The position numbers were made by a program, and so were the translations under genes. From NCBI GenBank assembly GCA_946539855.1, contig CAMNHV010000018.1:1-37636 (forward strand): 37,636 nt of DNA, written 5' to 3'. This DNA is from CAG-791 sp002449595. GTDB lineage: Bacteria; Bacillota; Clostridia; Lachnospirales; Lachnospiraceae. Below are positions 22,421 through 30,222 of this stretch, piece by piece. Positions within the stretch are counted from its first letter, which is position 1. Every line of letters starts with the position of its first letter. The notes beneath the pieces were generated by a model, which was not told where the DNA came from, made no database searches, and saw only the letters and a list, made by a program, of their open reading frames with translations.

Positions 22421-24049
22421 ATGGCAATCAGCACGAGAGAAGAACTGGATAATCTGGGCAAGAGGATCCTCAGCGCCGCGAAGACGGAGCTCTATCTCTC
22501 CATGCACTTTCTGGGGCCGGCGCTCGGGATCCTGAGCGACGTCATGGATCTGAGCACGCTGACCTGCGGGACGGATGCGGAGTGCGTCCGGTTCAACCCG
22601 TCGTATCTGCTCGGCACGTGGACGGACGATGAGAGGCAGGTGAACCGCCTTTATATGCACATGCTCCTGCACTGCATCTTCCGTCACCCGATGGAGGCCT
22701 GCTTCTACGAGGACGCGGACCTCTGGAACCTGAGCTGCGATATTGCCGCGGAGTCGGTCCTGGATTCGATGCACAGCACGGCGTTTGACCGGGTCCCGTC
22801 GGATTTCCGGCAGGAGATGTACGACCGGCTGGAGGCGGAAGTGAAAGTCCTGACGGCTGAGAAGATCTACCGGTATCTGTCGGAGCACGCCTCGTGGACA
22901 GCGCAGAAAGACGGGGAAGAACCTGACATTCCCACATCCCAGAATGAAGAATCCTACGGCCTTCCGGAAACGCACAAGGACGACCAGGCTCCTTCGGCAG
23001 CAGGCTTATGTGACGAATCACCGTCCCGTCCCCTCATCCCCGAAGTCGAGATGCTCCTCGGCCGCCGCAACTGGGAGAGAGCAGGCGAAGGCTACCACTG
23101 GCTCGGCGGATGGAACCTGTACGCGATGGCGGACGAGTTCCGGATGGATGACCACGGCTTCTGGGAGCGGCTGGAAGACCGGAAGAAGGACCCGCCGCCG
23201 CAGAAAGACCCGCCGCCCGGCATGCCGGACCCGCAGAAGGACCGCGACGGGGATGACGGGCAGACGGACGGAAACCTCAGAGACCGCGACAAGGACGGCC
23301 AGTGGCGCAAGACGTCAGAGGAGATCAAGGCGCAGCTCCACAACATGTCCAAGGAAGCTTCGCAGGAGTTCGGGACGCTGCAGCGGATCCTGCAGATGGA
23401 CGGAAAACGGCGGACCGACTACCGGGAGTACCTGCGCAGGTTCGCGGTTTTCCGCGAGGAGATCCGCATCGACCCCGACTCCTTTGACTACGGGTTTTAT
23501 AATTACGGCATGGAAGTCTACGGCAACATGCCGCTGATCGAGGAGAATGAGTTCCGCGAGGCGCTGCGCGTCGACGAGCTCGTGATCGTGATCGACACGT
23601 CCGCCTCCTGCCAGCCGGCGCTGGTGCAGAAATTCCTGAACGAGACGGCGTCGATCCTGCTGAGCCGGGAGACGTTTTTCAGGAAGATCGACATCCATGT
23701 GATCGCCTGCGACGACCAGGTGCAGGACGACACGCGGATCCGCAGCACGGAAGAGATGCGCCGCTACGCGGACGGATTCACGCTGAAGGGCGGCTACGGG
23801 ACGGACTTCAGGCCGGCGTTCGCTTACGTCGAAGAACTCCGGCGGAAAAGGATATTGACACACCTCAAGGGCCTTCTCTACTTCACAGACGGCTTCGGGA
23901 CCTACCCGGCGAAGGCGACGGACTACGACACCGCCTTTGTCTTCTGGCAGGAAGAGGAGATGAACGACCGGGACGTCCCGTCCTGGGCAATGAAACTATA
24001 CATCACGGAAAACACGGTACAGGAAGGAACAGGTTCCGGCAGGGCATGA
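22421..24049 (+). CDS. DUF2201-type protein: degenerate metallopeptidase-like plus VWA-like domain
   Basis: Cytosolic, 542 residues from the ATG at 22421, chosen because GGAAGG lies five bases upstream; an ATG at 22385 overlaps the previous stop but has poor spacing. The N-terminal domain resembles the DUF2201 putative metallopeptidase. Its metal-site helix reads HMLLHCIFRH (residues 80-89), keeping three His but with Leu where HExxH proteases have Glu, so proteolysis is doubtful. A charged Pro/Asp/Lys-rich linker (about 245-300) follows. The C-terminal VWA-like domain has the MIDAS-type DTSAS (from D392), GGYGTDF and LLYFTDGFG. Its stop overlaps the MoxR ATPase start in ATGA, a typical sign of partner subunits. 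By analogy with MoxR-VWA pairs such as RavA-ViaA, it probably works with that ATPase on an unknown target. Confidence 0.83.
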   Translation: MAISTREELDNLGKRILSAAKTELYLSMHFLGPALGILSDVMDLSTLTCGTDAECVRFNPSYLLGTWTDDERQVNRLYMHMLLHCIFRHPMEACFYEDADLWNLSCDIAAESVLDSMHSTAFDRVPSDFRQEMYDRLEAEVKVLTAEKIYRYLSEHASWTAQKDGEEPDIPTSQNEESYGLPETHKDDQAPSAAGLCDESPSRPLIPEVEMLLGRRNWERAGEGYHWLGGWNLYAMADEFRMDDHGFWERLEDRKKDPPPQKDPPPGMPDPQKDRDGDDGQTDGNLRDRDKDGQWRKTSEEIKAQLHNMSKEASQEFGTLQRILQMDGKRRTDYREYLRRFAVFREEIRIDPDSFDYGFYNYGMEVYGNMPLIEENEFREALRVDELVIVIDTSASCQPALVQKFLNETASILLSRETFFRKIDIHVIACDDQVQDDTRIRSTEEMRRYADGFTLKGGYGTDFRPAFAYVEELRRKRILTHLKGLLYFTDGFGTYPAKATDYDTAFVFWQEEEMNDRDVPSWAMKLYITENTVQEGTGSGRA

Positions 24050-25569
24050 ACATCCAGGAAGCAAAGACAGAAGTCAAGAACACAGTGCGCGCCTATCTGA
24101 AAAAGGACGAGGCGGGACTCAGCGCGATCCCCGTCGAAAAGCAGCGTCCCCTCCTCCTCATCGGTCCTCCCGGCATCGGCAAGACCGCGATCATGGAACA
24201 GATCGCCCGGGAGCTCGGGATCGGCCTCGTCTCGTACACGATCACGCACCACACGAGGCAGAGCGCGATCGGCCTGCCTTATATTTCGCACCGGAATTAC
24301 GGCGGCAAGGACACTGCGGTCACGGAGTACACGATGAGCGAGATCATCGCCTCCGTCTACGAGGAGATCGAGCGCACAGGAAATGAGGAGGGGATCCTTT
24401 TCCTCGACGAGATCAACTGCATCTCCGAGACGCTCGCGCCGACCATGCTGCAGTTCCTGCAGTACAAGACCTTCGGCGCGCATCGCGTGCCGGACGGCTA
24501 CGTCATCGTGACGGCCGGCAACCCGCCGCAGTACAACAAATCGGTCAGGGACCTCGACATCGTGACCTTGGACCGCGTGCGCCGGCTCGACATCGAAGAG
24601 GACTACAAGACCTGGAAGGACTACGCCCGCCGGAACGGCGTCCACGGCGCGATCCTGGCCTACCTCGAGATCCGCAGGGACCATTTCTACCACGTCCGGA
24701 CCGAGATCGAGGAGCGCTACTTCGTCACGGCGCGCGGCTGGGAGGACCTCTCCCGGATCCTTCAGGTCTACGAGGACGAAAACATCCCCGTGACCGCAGC
24801 ACTCGTGCGCGAGTACCTGCAGGACCCCGAGATCGCCAGCTCGTTTGCCGACTACTACCTGCTCTACCGCAAGTACAGCGGGGAGTACCGCATCGCGGAT
24901 ATCCTGGGGGGAATCTACCCGGAGGAGACGGCCGTCCTGCGCAACGCACCTTTTGATGAAAAGCTCAGTCTCATCGGCCTCCTGACCGACGCCCTGAGCA
25001 CGGAGGGACGCGATTACTGCGAGAAAAAGGAGATCCAGACGACGCTGCAGACGTGGCTGTCGGAGCTCCGGATGCGCCTGAAGAACGGGGAAGGGCAGCC
25101 CGCGACGGAAATTCTGGACGCCCTGATCGGCGAACAGAAGGCTGCTTTGAAGCACGATACGGAAGCAAAGCACTTGTCGCGCGAAGATCAGCGCATTCGC
25201 AGCCGTGCGATCCGCGCGCTGGAGGAGATGAAGCGCGAGCTTCCGCTTTCCTCGGGCGAAGAAGGCGACGAGGCCGGGCGGCTGTTCACGGGGCTTCGGG
25301 ATGCGTTCCTTCTCAGAGAGAAGACACGTATGGAAGACGCGGAAAGAACTTCCGCCGCGATCACGAACAGTTTCAGCTTTATGGCACGCACCTTCGGCGA
25401 GGGACAGGAGATGGTCATGTTCCTGTCGGAGCTGACCGGATGCGAGTCGGTCATGAAGCACATCGCCGACCTCGGAAACGAGGACTACGAGCGCTACAGC
25501 CGGCTGCTCCTTCTGAAAGAACGTAAGGAAGGAATCCGGGAGGACATCCTCGCGGTGCGGTCGTGGTGA
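24046..25569 (+). CDS. MoxR-type AAA+ ATPase
   Basis: Cytosolic AAA+ chaperone-like ATPase of 507 residues. Walker A is GPPGIGKT (40-47), Walker B is ILFLDE (117-122), sensor 1 is the Asn in VIVTAGNPPQYN, and arginine-finger candidates lie in DIVTLDRVRRLDIEE. The C-terminal half (about 280-507) is helical, with a variable charged stretch, and is not a known domain. The start codon overlaps the VWA gene stop by four bases (ATGA), so the two are translationally coupled and likely form one complex. MoxR ATPases paired with VWA proteins usually insert cofactors or remodel complexes. No target enzyme is adjacent, so the client is unknown. The end of the gene is duplicated into the following spacer. 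Confidence 0.9.
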   Translation: MNIQEAKTEVKNTVRAYLKKDEAGLSAIPVEKQRPLLLIGPPGIGKTAIMEQIARELGIGLVSYTITHHTRQSAIGLPYISHRNYGGKDTAVTEYTMSEIIASVYEEIERTGNEEGILFLDEINCISETLAPTMLQFLQYKTFGAHRVPDGYVIVTAGNPPQYNKSVRDLDIVTLDRVRRLDIEEDYKTWKDYARRNGVHGAILAYLEIRRDHFYHVRTEIEERYFVTARGWEDLSRILQVYEDENIPVTAALVREYLQDPEIASSFADYYLLYRKYSGEYRIADILGGIYPEETAVLRNAPFDEKLSLIGLLTDALSTEGRDYCEKKEIQTTLQTWLSELRMRLKNGEGQPATEILDALIGEQKAALKHDTEAKHLSREDQRIRSRAIRALEEMKRELPLSSGEEGDEAGRLFTGLRDAFLLREKTRMEDAERTSAAITNSFSFMARTFGEGQEMVMFLSELTGCESVMKHIADLGNEDYERYSRLLLLKERKEGIREDILAVRSW

Positions 25570-25649
25570 GCCAACCGGAAATGACCGCAGAAGGCAGATG
25601 AGAGCATCCCCGCGGTGCGCGCATCGTGGGCACCGGATATCGCAGATAT
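25540..25649. repeat. 60-bp degenerate duplication spanning the MoxR stop codon
   Basis: GAGGACATCC at 25540 and GAGAGCATCC at 25600 begin two related segments exactly 60 bases apart. The first 20 bases match at 17 positions. After a three-base shift, TCGTGG, ACCGGA and CGCAGA also recur. Copy 1 contains the last MoxR codons and stop; copy 2 runs into the YlmH start region. Confidence 0.7.
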
Positions 25650-26417
25650 ATGGAAGAGAAAGAGATCATCGCGGCGCGGGTGCGGGAGCTTTCCCGCCGG
25701 GCCGCGGAAAATGAATACCTGACCTGCACCGTCTTTTATTCTGTGTCGGAACAGGATGAGGCGGCGGCAGCCGCGCGGGGAGCGCGGTACTTCGCGTACG
25801 GGGGATATGAGGATGCGGAGAGAAAAGTGTTTTTCTTCCTGCCGTCGTATCTCAGTCCGGAAGACGTGACCGCGCAGGAGGAGGCCGAAGGAGAGTACGT
25901 CGCCTGCGTGAAGATCACGCTCGTCGGGGCGAAGTTCAGTGAGCTGCCCGGGCACCGCGACTATCTCGGGGCGATCATGAGCCTGGGGATCGGCCGCGAG
26001 CGGATCGGGGACATCCTGACCGATGAGAAGGCGGCGTACGTCTTTGCGCTCAGGCCGGCGGCGGAGCTGATCACGAAGGAACTGGCTAGCGTCCGGCACA
26101 CCGTCGTGAAGTGCGAGATGATCCCGCCGGGACAGTGCGATGCGAGGCCGTCGTTCCACGAGGTGCAGGGCAGCGTTGCGTCCGAGCGGGTCGACGCGGT
26201 GCTCTCAATGGTGTATCATCTCTCGAGAGCCCGGGCGCAGGAGCTGATCGAGCGGGAGCTCGTCTTTGCGGACGGCAGGACGGTCCGGAGCGCGGCGCAC
26301 GAGCTGCGGGAAGGCAGCCGCGTGTCGGTGCGCGGATTCGGGAAGTTTATTTATGACGGTGTTCTGAAGACCACGAAGAAGGATCGGAGGATGGTGTCAG
26401 TGAGGGTCTTTGACTGA
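25650..26417 (+). CDS. ylmH: YlmH-like S4-domain RNA-binding protein
   Basis: RNA-binding protein of about 255 residues related to YlmH (RqcP2), whose characterised members bind stalled large ribosomal subunits in ribosome-associated quality control. The central domain has HRDYLGAIMSLGIGRERIGDI, a hallmark of the family. The C-terminal S4 fold reads SERVDAVLSMVYHLSRARAQ followed by GSRVSVRGFGKF. The ATG at 25650 is preferred; a GTG at 25626 would add eight residues, and neither has a convincing ribosome binding site. It starts within the duplicated DNA that follows the MoxR gene and ends six bases before the LCP gene. Its usual setting is the cell-division cluster, which is not seen here. Confidence 0.88.
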   Translation: MEEKEIIAARVRELSRRAAENEYLTCTVFYSVSEQDEAAAAARGARYFAYGGYEDAERKVFFFLPSYLSPEDVTAQEEAEGEYVACVKITLVGAKFSELPGHRDYLGAIMSLGIGRERIGDILTDEKAAYVFALRPAAELITKELASVRHTVVKCEMIPPGQCDARPSFHEVQGSVASERVDAVLSMVYHLSRARAQELIERELVFADGRTVRSAAHELREGSRVSVRGFGKFIYDGVLKTTKKDRRMVSVRVFD

Positions 26418-26422
26418 GGAAT

Positions 26423-27874
26423 ATGAAGAGAAAACAGCACAGATACGAAGATTACGAGGATTACGAAGATTACAGGCGCAGGCGCGAGGCAGAGACGCCG
26501 TCCGTCCCGGACGCGGTGAGCGCCGCGAATGAAGAATATGCCATCGGATACCAGGAAGGCTTCGAGCAGGCGATGCGCGAACTCCGCGAAGAAGAGGAGT
26601 GGGAAGAGGACGACGTCGAGCCGGCGAGGCGCGGCAGCGGCCGGGACCGCGGGACCGGAGCGGAGCGCAGAACGGAGCCTGCACGCCATGAACGCGCAAG
26701 TAAGAAAGAACGTAAAGCGGAACCTGCGCGACATGATCGTACGAGCAAGAAAGAGCGCAAGGCGGAGCCCGCGCGCAAGGAGCGCGGCGGACGCGGCCGC
26801 GGAGATGCGCAGGAAGGCACGGAGAAGAAGCGGCATCCGCTGCGGCGGTTCCTGCTGCTCGTGCTGCTCGTTCTGATCCTGGCCGCGGCGCCGGTCATCT
26901 ATCTGATCGCGTCCCGCTACGGAAACATCAGGCAGGTGGAGGACGAAACTGCTTTTCACGAGGCAATAGACGCAAATATCTCCGAAGAAGCCGCCGCGAG
27001 CGCAAAGGGCTACACGAACATCGCGCTGTTCGGCGTCGACTCGCGGGAGGAGGAACTGCTCTCGGGCAACAACCGCAGCGACATCATCATGATCCTGTCG
27101 CTGAATGACCTGACGGGCGACTGCCGCCTGGTGTCGGTCTATCGCGACACTTACCTTGACATCGGCGACGGGGGCGGGGAGAGCAGCTTTTCCAAGTGCA
27201 ATGCGGCGTATGCGTACGGCGGCCCGGAGCGGGCGGTCGCGATGCTCAACCGCAACCTCGACCTGAACATCCGGGACTTCGTGACGATCGGCTTCGGCGG
27301 CCTCGCGGACGTGATCGACGCCGTCGGCGGCGTTGAGATCGACGTGCAGGAGGACGAGATCCACGGCATCAACGACTACCAGTCCACGATGGCGCAGGAG
27401 CTCGGCAGAACTGCCGTAAACGTCGAGCAGCCCGGCATGCAGACGCTGAACGGCCTGCAGGCGGTCGCGTACTGCCGGATCCGCTACACGAGCGGCGACG
27501 ATTTCCGCAGGACGCAGCGGCAGCGGGAAGTCCTGACGCAGACGATCGCGAAGGCGAAACGGATGGACCCGGCGGCGCTGAACAAGATCACGACGCAGGT
27601 GTTTTCGGAGGTCGCGACGTCGATGTCGATGACGGACGCGATGCTCCTTCTCACGAAGCTGGTGCGCATCGACATGAAGGACCAGACCGGCTTCCCCGGC
27701 GAGGAGCTGCGCGCGCTCGCGACGGTCGACGAGCAGGCCTGTATCATTCCGCAGACGCTCTCGGTCAACGTGACCTGGCTGCACAGCTACCTGTTCGGTA
27801 ACGACGGCTACGTCCCGTCCGCGACGGTGCAGGACATCAGCGCGCGGATTGCGGAGCGCACGGGATTCTACTGA
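26423..27874 (+). CDS. LytR-CpsA-Psr (LCP) family cell-wall glycopolymer ligase
   Basis: Membrane-anchored enzyme that transfers teichoic acid-like or capsular polymers from lipid carriers to peptidoglycan. It has 483 residues. The cytosolic N-terminus is unusually long (about 140) and highly charged. It has a YEDYEDYEDY run, an acidic section, and two and a half copies of a 15-residue basic repeat beginning at residues 85, 100 and 115 (EPARHERASKKERKA type). One membrane span covers about 141-163. The extracytoplasmic LCP domain begins at NIALFGVDSREE. It includes NNRSDIIMILSLN, LVSVYRDTYLDI, the Asn/Tyr stretch KCNAAYAYGG, VDAVGGVEIDV, LNGLQAVAYCRIRY and the Arg motif DDFRRTQRQREVL. GAGG precedes the start. 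The next gene is a polytopic protein possibly acting in the same envelope pathway. Confidence 0.92.
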   Translation: MKRKQHRYEDYEDYEDYRRRREAETPSVPDAVSAANEEYAIGYQEGFEQAMRELREEEEWEEDDVEPARRGSGRDRGTGAERRTEPARHERASKKERKAEPARHDRTSKKERKAEPARKERGGRGRGDAQEGTEKKRHPLRRFLLLVLLVLILAAAPVIYLIASRYGNIRQVEDETAFHEAIDANISEEAAASAKGYTNIALFGVDSREEELLSGNNRSDIIMILSLNDLTGDCRLVSVYRDTYLDIGDGGGESSFSKCNAAYAYGGPERAVAMLNRNLDLNIRDFVTIGFGGLADVIDAVGGVEIDVQEDEIHGINDYQSTMAQELGRTAVNVEQPGMQTLNGLQAVAYCRIRYTSGDDFRRTQRQREVLTQTIAKAKRMDPAALNKITTQVFSEVATSMSMTDAMLLLTKLVRIDMKDQTGFPGEELRALATVDEQACIIPQTLSVNVTWLHSYLFGNDGYVPSATVQDISARIAERTGFY

Positions 27875-27882
27875 TAGAACGC

Positions 27883-27987
27883 GCCGGATGGCGGCGCGCG
27901 GCCTGCGAATGATATGCATCTGATGGCGGCGCGAAGCCAGGCGGTGGCACAGGATCTGATAAAGGCACGGGGTCTGACAATGGCACG
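27883..27987. repeat. 18-bp degenerate tandem repeats running into the next start codon
   Basis: Four consecutive 18-base units occupy 27916-27987. Clear copies are GCATCTGATGGCGGCGCG, GGATCTGATAAAGGCACG and GGGTCTGACAATGGCACG, with a weaker one at 27934-27951. GATGGCGGCGCG also occurs at 27887-27898. The last unit contains the ATG of the membrane protein gene at 27980. Confidence 0.85.
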
Positions 27988-30043
27988 AGTGAAGGAAAAA
28001 TGGTATTACATCCCGATCGCGGCTTTCCTCGCCGCTGCGGCGCTGCTGTACGCCATCGTCGGGGGCGGCGCGCACATCGCGGTCCAGGACAACCTGGACC
28101 TGTTCCAGGCGCAGTACGCGATGATGAAGCGCACGGGAACGTTCTTCACGCAGGGAGCCGCGGCGCCGTTTCTCGGCGGGATCTCGCGCGACGTCCTGCC
28201 GTCGGAGTTCTCCCTGACCGCGCTTTTCTATGAACTGTTCCCGCCGCTTGCGGCATATCTTCTGAACTATTTCTGCAAGATCGCCGTCGCGACGGCCTCG
28301 TTCGCGCTCTTTGCGCGGGAGATCTGCAGGATCCGGTGGGAGAGGCTTTTCACCAGAAAAGGATTTACCCCGTCGCCGCAGCTTGTGCAGCACGAGAAGG
28401 CGCTCTCTGTTCTCTGCGGATTCTGCTACGGGCTCCTGAACGTGTTCCCGGCGTTCGGCATCAGCTTCGCGTCGATCCCGCTCGCGCTGTATCTTCTCGT
28501 GAAACTCTGGCGGGCGGAGAGCCGAAAGGACGCCGCGAAGTACCTGGCCGGCCTGTTCCTGTATCCGCTGCTTTCTTATTTCTCCTATTTCGGACTGTTT
28601 CTTCTGGGCTATGTGCTCGCCGCGTGGATCATCTTCACGGTGCGCGCCCTCATAAAGCGCGAAAAGAGCGCCCGAACACTTCCCGTGCGGTTATTCCTCG
28701 CAATGGCGGTGCTTTCCGCCGGCTACATCTGCTTCGAGTACCGTCTGTTCCGGCAGATGCTGTTCTCGGACGAGGTGTCGATCCGCAGCACGATCAAGAT
28801 GGCGTCGCTGCCGCTTTCCGGCGCGCTGCGCGAGGGGCTTGACGTGATGATCCATGGAATGTTCCATGCGGACGGAATGCAGAAGTACGTGATCCTGCCG
28901 CTGCTCGTCATCTGGATCGTCGCGACCGCGCTGATCCGGCTGCAGCAGAACGACATGGGACCGGGGATCTTCCGGAACAAGGTGCTCGACGGCATGGACG
29001 GCGCGTTCAGCTGGAAGCTGATCCCTTGGATCCTCCTCACGATCGTCTTCAACTGCGGCGTGTACGGGATCTACTACTTCGAGCCGGTGCGCTCGCTCGT
29101 CGAGACGCTCGTCCCCCAGCTCAAAGGATGGCAGTTCGGCCGCACGATCTTCTTCAATCCGTTCCTCTGGTACCTGATCCTGTTCCTGATCTGCCGCGAC
29201 CTCGCGGCCTACGCGGAGCAGGTGGCGGCCTTTGCGCCAACCGGGAAGAGCAGGAAGAGCGAGGAGAACGCCGCTGCATCACATGAGGAAAGAAACAAAT
29301 CGGCCGCTCTGCCCGGCAAGCGCAGCGACCAGCCTGACGCGGACGACGGAAGAACGGGAAAAAGGTTTGCCCTCCTGATCATCGCCGCTTACGGCCTCGT
29401 GTTTGCGGCGGGCATCGCGATCCTCGTGCGGCCGACGAATTACAACGACCTGTACAAAACGGCGCACGCGGAAGCCTATGAGTTCCTGCGGGGACAGAAG
29501 GAAAATGACCTGTCCTACGACGAGCTGTATTCCGTGGAACTCTTCGAGCAGATCAAGGAAGACATCGGTTACCCGGACCTGGGAAGCACGGAGCTTCGGC
29601 CGGTGCAGCTTCTCGTTTCGACGAGCGGATTCGACGCCTGGTCCGTCGCCTACGGCTTCTACCCTGCGATCCTCGAGTACAACGGGATCGCGACGCTGGA
29701 CGGCTACCTCGGCTTTTACTCGCAGGCGTACAAGGACGCCTTCCGGGAAGTGATCGCGCCGGCGCTCGAGAAGCGTCCGGCAACGAAGCAGTATTTCGAC
29801 GACTGGGGAGCGCGGTGCTACCTCTACTCGGGCTCGCAGGACACGATCGTGCAGCCGGTCCGGAATTATCCGACGCAGGAAGAAGACGCCGACATCAATG
29901 CGGACGCGCTCCGGCACCTCGGCTGCCGCTACATCTTCTCCAGGATCCGCATCACGAATGCCGAAGAACTCGGCCTCTCGCTTCGCGGCACCTATGAAGA
30001 CGCGGCGGTCTCGCCGTACACCGTTTACCTGTACGAGCTGTAA
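27980..30043 (+). CDS. Polytopic membrane protein, YkoS/DUF6044-like
   Basis: Large integral membrane protein of about 687 residues. The start at 27980 is preferred because the upstream 22 codons (from 27914) are made of the 18-bp repeats. After a basic MARVKEKW, one span leads to an extracytoplasmic loop VQDNLDLFQAQYAMMKRTG, then GGISRDVLPSEFSLT. Several paired spans follow, then a hydrophilic Lys/Asp-rich insertion (about 415-455), one more span, and a long soluble C-terminal domain. The pattern resembles DUF6044 (B. subtilis YkoS), which looks like a GT-C-type lipid-sugar glycosyltransferase, though activity is unproven. Its position after an LCP ligase supports a role in envelope polymers, as inference. 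No ribosome binding site beyond GGGG is visible. Confidence 0.72.
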   Translation: MARVKEKWYYIPIAAFLAAAALLYAIVGGGAHIAVQDNLDLFQAQYAMMKRTGTFFTQGAAAPFLGGISRDVLPSEFSLTALFYELFPPLAAYLLNYFCKIAVATASFALFAREICRIRWERLFTRKGFTPSPQLVQHEKALSVLCGFCYGLLNVFPAFGISFASIPLALYLLVKLWRAESRKDAAKYLAGLFLYPLLSYFSYFGLFLLGYVLAAWIIFTVRALIKREKSARTLPVRLFLAMAVLSAGYICFEYRLFRQMLFSDEVSIRSTIKMASLPLSGALREGLDVMIHGMFHADGMQKYVILPLLVIWIVATALIRLQQNDMGPGIFRNKVLDGMDGAFSWKLIPWILLTIVFNCGVYGIYYFEPVRSLVETLVPQLKGWQFGRTIFFNPFLWYLILFLICRDLAAYAEQVAAFAPTGKSRKSEENAAASHEERNKSAALPGKRSDQPDADDGRTGKRFALLIIAAYGLVFAAGIAILVRPTNYNDLYKTAHAEAYEFLRGQKENDLSYDELYSVELFEQIKEDIGYPDLGSTELRPVQLLVSTSGFDAWSVAYGFYPAILEYNGIATLDGYLGFYSQAYKDAFREVIAPALEKRPATKQYFDDWGARCYLYSGSQDTIVQPVRNYPTQEEDADINADALRHLGCRYIFSRIRITNAEELGLSLRGTYEDAAVSPYTVYLYEL

Positions 30044-30069
30044 ACTGCGTCACCATCGCACACGGGGCC

Positions 30070-30097
30070 GGCGCACACGAACGGCTATATGTGCGCC
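30070..30097. other. Hairpin after the YkoS-like gene
   Basis: GGCGCACA (30070-30077) pairs perfectly with TGTGCGCC (30090-30097) around a 12-base loop. No T tract follows, so termination is uncertain. CGCACACG occurs twice 15 bases apart (30057, 30072), a further small duplication just after a stop codon. Confidence 0.5.
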
Positions 30098-30171
30098 GCA
30101 GATAACAAACAAGGTCATCCGCCGCGGCCGGAGCACATTTTCAGAACGCGGCATTAGGTGTAAACTAAGAA

Positions 30172-30190
30172 GGTCACAGGTCATGTGACC
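30172..30190. promoter_or_regulatory. Palindromic operator candidate upstream of the sulfhydrylase gene
   Basis: GGTCACA-GGTCA-TGTGACC is a perfect 7-bp dyad with a 5-base centre, lying 33 bases before the start codon at 30223. A possible -10 (TAAACT, about 30161) sits just upstream, so the dyad would fall at the transcript start. The binding factor is unknown. Confidence 0.45.
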
Positions 30191-30222
30191 GAACAACGAA
30201 GATTCAGGAGGGACAGGAAACC

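Noticed and set aside
23923..25461. 512-codon minus-strand open frame
   Set aside because: Antisense shadow of the MoxR ATPase; no motifs and no ribosome binding site.
27914..27979. N-terminal extension of the YkoS-like protein
   Set aside because: These 22 codons consist of the 18-bp spacer repeats and precede a typical basic-then-hydrophobic membrane-protein start at 27980.
26351..28393. 680-codon minus-strand open frame
   Set aside because: Spans the LCP gene and the start of the next gene in antisense; Arg/Val/Leu-rich reversed-codon composition and no domain.
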